Below are positions 23,025-25,411 of a DNA stretch of 25,411 nucleotides, in pieces. The DNA comes from an uncultured Collinsella sp. GTDB taxonomy: Bacteria > Actinomycetota > Coriobacteriia > Coriobacteriales > Coriobacteriaceae. The notes under the pieces were generated by a model. It saw only the letters and a program-made list of their open reading frames with translations. It was not told the DNA's origin and made no database searches. The stretch spans positions 1-25,411 of the forward strand of contig CALHWR010000052.1 of the NCBI GenBank assembly GCA_938036665.1. The letters are read 5' to 3'. The stretch's first letter is position 1. Each line of letters begins with the position of its first letter. Both the position numbers and the translations under genes were made by a program.

Positions 23025-24029
23025 GTGGATGTGCAGCAGCTTGAAGAGACCTGGGCCGTAAGGGCCGGCGCACGTGAAACGTGCCTTGTTGCGGCCTCGC
23101 ATGTGCCGGCGGCTCTGTCGCTGCTGGGTATTGTGCGTCCCGGTGACCGCCTGGTGGCCTTTGCGGATGACTTTGCCGATGCGTTTGCGCGCGGCTTTGA
23201 TGCCTGCGACGTTGTGCTCGTGGGGGAGCCGTCGGTTGCGGCGTTTGCCGCCGCGTCCGAGGGTTTTGCCACCGCGTTTGATGCCGAGGTGCCGCACCTG
23301 TGGTGGTTTGTGAATTCAATCGGCGGCTTTGGCCTGCGTGTTCCCGATTTGCGCGCGCTGGGTCGGGCGGCGCGTGAGGCTCATGCGCTGCTGGTTGTGG
23401 ACAACACCGTGGCGTCGGCTTTTGGCTGCGATCCGCTGCGGCTGGGTGCTGCGCTGTCGCTCGAGGCGCTCGATCGCGTGTGTGCCGGCGAAGCTCCGCG
23501 CAAGCTCGTCGCCGTCTCGGTGGCGCGCTCGCAGCTCAAGCGCCATCGTGTGGATGCAGCTGCCGAGTGCACGCATGCCCTGCTTGAGGGCTGTGGCTTG
23601 GCCAAGCTTGATTTGACTGCTGACGAGGCCGACGTGCTGGAGCGCGGGCTGGACTCGCTCGATGCTCGCATGCAGGCTCACTTCGACCGCGCACGTGCAC
23701 TGGCCGAGTATCTGGCTGCCAACGAGATGGTGCGCAACGTGCGCTATCCAGGGCTGGGTTCGCATCCCGATCATGCGGTTGCAACGGGAATCCTCGAGCA
23801 CGGCTTTGGCCCGGCAGTTGAGTTTGACCTTATCGAGCGAAGTGCGGGTGAGCTGTTCGACACATTGCCGGGGGAGTTCCGCACATCACCCGCCGGCGGC
23901 GCAACGACGCGCCTTTCGGCTCCACGCGGTAAGCAGGGGAGCACCATCCGCCTCTTCGCCGGTACCGACGATCCCCTGGTTGTAGCGTCCACCCTAGACA
24001 ACGCCCTTCGCAAGTTAGCTACTCTTTGA
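23025..24029 (+). CDS. Divergent Cys/Met-metabolism PLP-fold protein, catalytic lysine doubtful
   Basis: A 334-residue protein related to the cystathionine gamma-synthase/methionine gamma-lyase fold. Visible blocks are VVDNTVASAFGCDPLRLGA, the RNVRYPGLGSHPDH block, FGPAVEFDL and STIRLFAGTDDP near the end. The block that normally carries the Schiff-base Lys (S-x-T-K followed by GH) reads SVARSQLKRHR, with Arg168 at the expected place and Lys172 four residues later. The protein is also shorter than the usual 380-400 residues. It may be a catalytically altered or non-enzymatic member. The GTG start has AAGGAG upstream. It lies 34 bases after the DUF4956 gene and may be read through from the pel operon. 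Its end overlaps the convergent regulator by eleven bases. Confidence 0.75.
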   Translation: MDVQQLEETWAVRAGARETCLVAASHVPAALSLLGIVRPGDRLVAFADDFADAFARGFDACDVVLVGEPSVAAFAAASEGFATAFDAEVPHLWWFVNSIGGFGLRVPDLRALGRAAREAHALLVVDNTVASAFGCDPLRLGAALSLEALDRVCAGEAPRKLVAVSVARSQLKRHRVDAAAECTHALLEGCGLAKLDLTADEADVLERGLDSLDARMQAHFDRARALAEYLAANEMVRNVRYPGLGSHPDHAVATGILEHGFGPAVEFDLIERSAGELFDTLPGEFRTSPAGGATTRLSAPRGKQGSTIRLFAGTDDPLVVASTLDNALRKLATL

Positions 24030-24363
24030 TGCTGGCGATGAGGTCGTCGGCTTTTGAGGCGATGACGTTGTTGATGTCGGCCTGCAGCTCCTCGTAGACC
24101 ACTATGGCTCGCTCGCCGGCGGGGGTGAGCGTGGATCCGCGGGCGCCGTCGCGCTCGATGAGCTTACAGCCTAGCTGGCCTTCGGCCTCGTTCACGATGC
24201 GCCAGGCCTTAGAATACGCCATGCCCATGCTCTTGGCGGCACGGTTGAGCGAGTGCTCCCGGGCAATACCCTGCAGCAGCAAGACGCAGCCATGGCCGAA
24301 CACGCCCGGCAAATCCTTGTCGCACGCTTGAATGACCAACTTTGCCGTCGTCTTGTACTCCAT
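24019..24363 (-). CDS. ModE/LysR-type winged-helix transcriptional regulator
   Basis: A 114-residue protein made almost wholly of one winged helix-turn-helix of the ModE N-terminal type. The helices are LLQGIAREHSLNRAAKSMGMAYSKAWRIVNEAE and the wing is GCKLIERDGARGSTLTPAG. There is no molybdate-binding (TOBE) domain, so the effector, if any, is unknown. Stand-alone proteins of this kind are often near molybdenum or formate metabolism genes, but none is visible here. The ATG has a modest TAAGG site. The gene is convergent with the PLP-fold gene and divergent from guaB, whose upstream region it shares. Confidence 0.85.
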   Translation of the reverse strand: MEYKTTAKLVIQACDKDLPGVFGHGCVLLLQGIAREHSLNRAAKSMGMAYSKAWRIVNEAEGQLGCKLIERDGARGSTLTPAGERAIVVYEELQADINNVIASKADDLIASIKE

Positions 24364-24481
24364 GTGCCTTACGTCTCCCCGCTAAAGTGTTTGCTGGGCA
24401 AACGCAAAGCCTGCGTCAAACCCTCGTGTGCTCTTTCTAAACCATGCATTGTAGCAGTCAAAGTGCGTTAAGATACTTCCC

Positions 24482-24538
24482 CAGTATTGGGCGCCCAAGG
24501 TTGGGCTGGGTCCTACGAGGCCTGCAGCCGACCGGTCG
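24482..24538 (+). promoter_or_regulatory. Leader of guaB with possible hairpins
   Basis: The roughly 190 bases between the divergent regulator and guaB contain GCCCAA-GG-TTGGGC (24493-24506) and the palindrome CGACCGGTCG (24529-24538). A weak -10-like TAAGAT lies at 24469-24474. The hairpins could be an attenuator or protein site in the guaB leader, but I match them to no known riboswitch. Confidence 0.3.
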
Positions 24539-24555
24539 CATGGAAAAAGGAGAAA

Positions 24556-25411
24556 CATGGCTACGTTCTTTCCCGGTGAGTCCCACACGTTTTCGGAGTA
24601 TCTGCTGGTCCCTGGTTACTCGTCCTCGCAGTGCATCCCCAACAACGTCTCTCTTAAGACGCCGCTAACCCGCTTCAAGCGCGGTGAGAAGCCGGCAATC
24701 ACCCTGAACATCCCCATGGTTTCCGCCATCATGCAGTCCGTCTCGGGCGTCGACATGGGTGTCGCGCTCGCTACCGAGGGTGGCCTGTCCTTCATTTACG
24801 GTTCTCAGACCCCCGAGTCCGAGGCTGCTATGGTCAAGGCCGTTAAGGATCACAAGGCTGGTTTCGTTCAGTCCGATTCCACGCTGACACCCGACATGAC
24901 CATGGAGCAGGTCATCGAGCTCAAGGAGAAGACCGGCCACTCCACCATGCCGGTCACCGACGACGGCACTCCCAAGGGCAAGCTCCTGGGCATTGTCACC
25001 AGCCGTGACTATCGTCCCAGCCGCGATGACCACCAGAAGAAGGTCTCCGAGTTCATGACCCCGCGCGAGCAGCTCATCGTGGGCGACAAGAACATCAGCC
25101 TCAAGGTTGCCAACGACGTCATCTGGGACAACAAGCTCAACGCCCTGCCTATCGTCGACGACAACGATCACCTTATGGGCATCGTCTTCCGCAAGGACTA
25201 CGACAGCCACAAGACCAACCCCAACGAGCTGCTCGATAATGACAAGCGCTATATGGTCGGCGCCGGTATCAATACCCGCGACTATGCCGAGCGCGTGCCG
25301 CTGCTCATCGAGGCCGGTGCCGATGTCCTGTGCATCGATTCTTCCGAGGGCTTCAGCGAGTGGCAGAAGCGCACCATCGAGTGGATCCGTGGGCGCTACG
25401 GCGACAGCGTC
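24556..25411 (+). CDS. guaB: IMP dehydrogenase (3' truncated by the window)
   Basis: The first 285 codons of IMP dehydrogenase, which oxidises IMP to XMP with NAD in guanine nucleotide synthesis. The N-terminal barrel strands ([20 protein letters not shown], then [10 protein letters not shown]) are followed by two CBS domains at about residues 95-215. The barrel resumes with [19 protein letters not shown] and [17 protein letters not shown]. The catalytic Cys loop would lie just beyond the window edge. AAAGGAGAAAC provides a strong ribosome-binding site for the ATG. CBS domains in this enzyme respond to adenine and guanine nucleotides. The style of [10 protein letters not shown] in place of the common PMDTVT is notable but fits related actinobacterial sequences. 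Confidence 0.9.

Noticed and set aside
24482..24555. A ykkC/guanidine or purine riboswitch before guaB
   Set aside because: The conserved motifs of those classes are not seen; only short generic hairpins are present.
1..25411. tRNA, rRNA, CRISPR arrays, integrase or transposase genes
   Set aside because: None was found on either strand by reading; the defence island shows no visible mobility gene inside this window.

Overview
The window looks like chromosomal DNA of a GC-rich, single-membrane (monoderm) gut actinobacterium of the Coriobacteriia, most probably Collinsella. This is inferred from codon use, the guaB protein style, a Pel cluster with no outer-membrane genes, and strong Shine-Dalgarno sites. 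No rRNA or tRNA gene is visible, so the taxonomy is inference only.

Layout. (1) 1-1270: the end of a surface-polysaccharide cluster, with a 5'-truncated F420-hydrogenase-beta-like protein and a hexapeptide-repeat acetyltransferase, closed by a clear intrinsic terminator. (2) 1270-3845: a decaying region on the minus strand. It holds a secreted transglutaminase-like gene broken by a 29-bp repeat between signal peptide and body, and a start-less remnant of a paralogue of its 5' end. (3) 3846-11571: an AT-richer defence island with three units, each an ABC/OLD-type ATPase with a TOPRIM or TOPRIM-like part. They are a Gabija pair (gajA, gajB), a convergent single-gene AAA-DUF4435 protein, and a two-gene ATPase plus TOPRIM-like pair. 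A perfect 23-bp inverted repeat covers the promoter and ribosome-binding site of the third unit. (4) 11896-22991: a tightly coupled GC-rich operon for a Gram-positive Pel-type exopolysaccharide: pelD (with an extra N-terminal dehydrogenase-like domain and an intact c-di-GMP I-site), pelE, a DUF2194 PelA-like deacetylase, pelF and pelG. It is followed by a CotH-kinase lipoprotein, a VTC-domain protein and a DUF4956 membrane protein. Most neighbours overlap by 4-14 bases or lie a few bases apart. (5) 23025-25411: a divergent Cys/Met-metabolism PLP-fold protein, a convergent ModE-like regulator, and the 5' part of guaB (IMP dehydrogenase), cut by the window end.

How the parts work together. In the exopolysaccharide operon, PelD would sense c-di-GMP and, with PelE and PelG, hold the glycosyltransferase PelF at the membrane. 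PelG would carry the chain out and the DUF2194 protein would deacetylate it outside. The CotH/VTC/DUF4956 trio is likely an accessory phosphate-transfer module acting on the same surface product (inference). The defence island sits between two surface-polysaccharide loci, a typical place for variable cargo.
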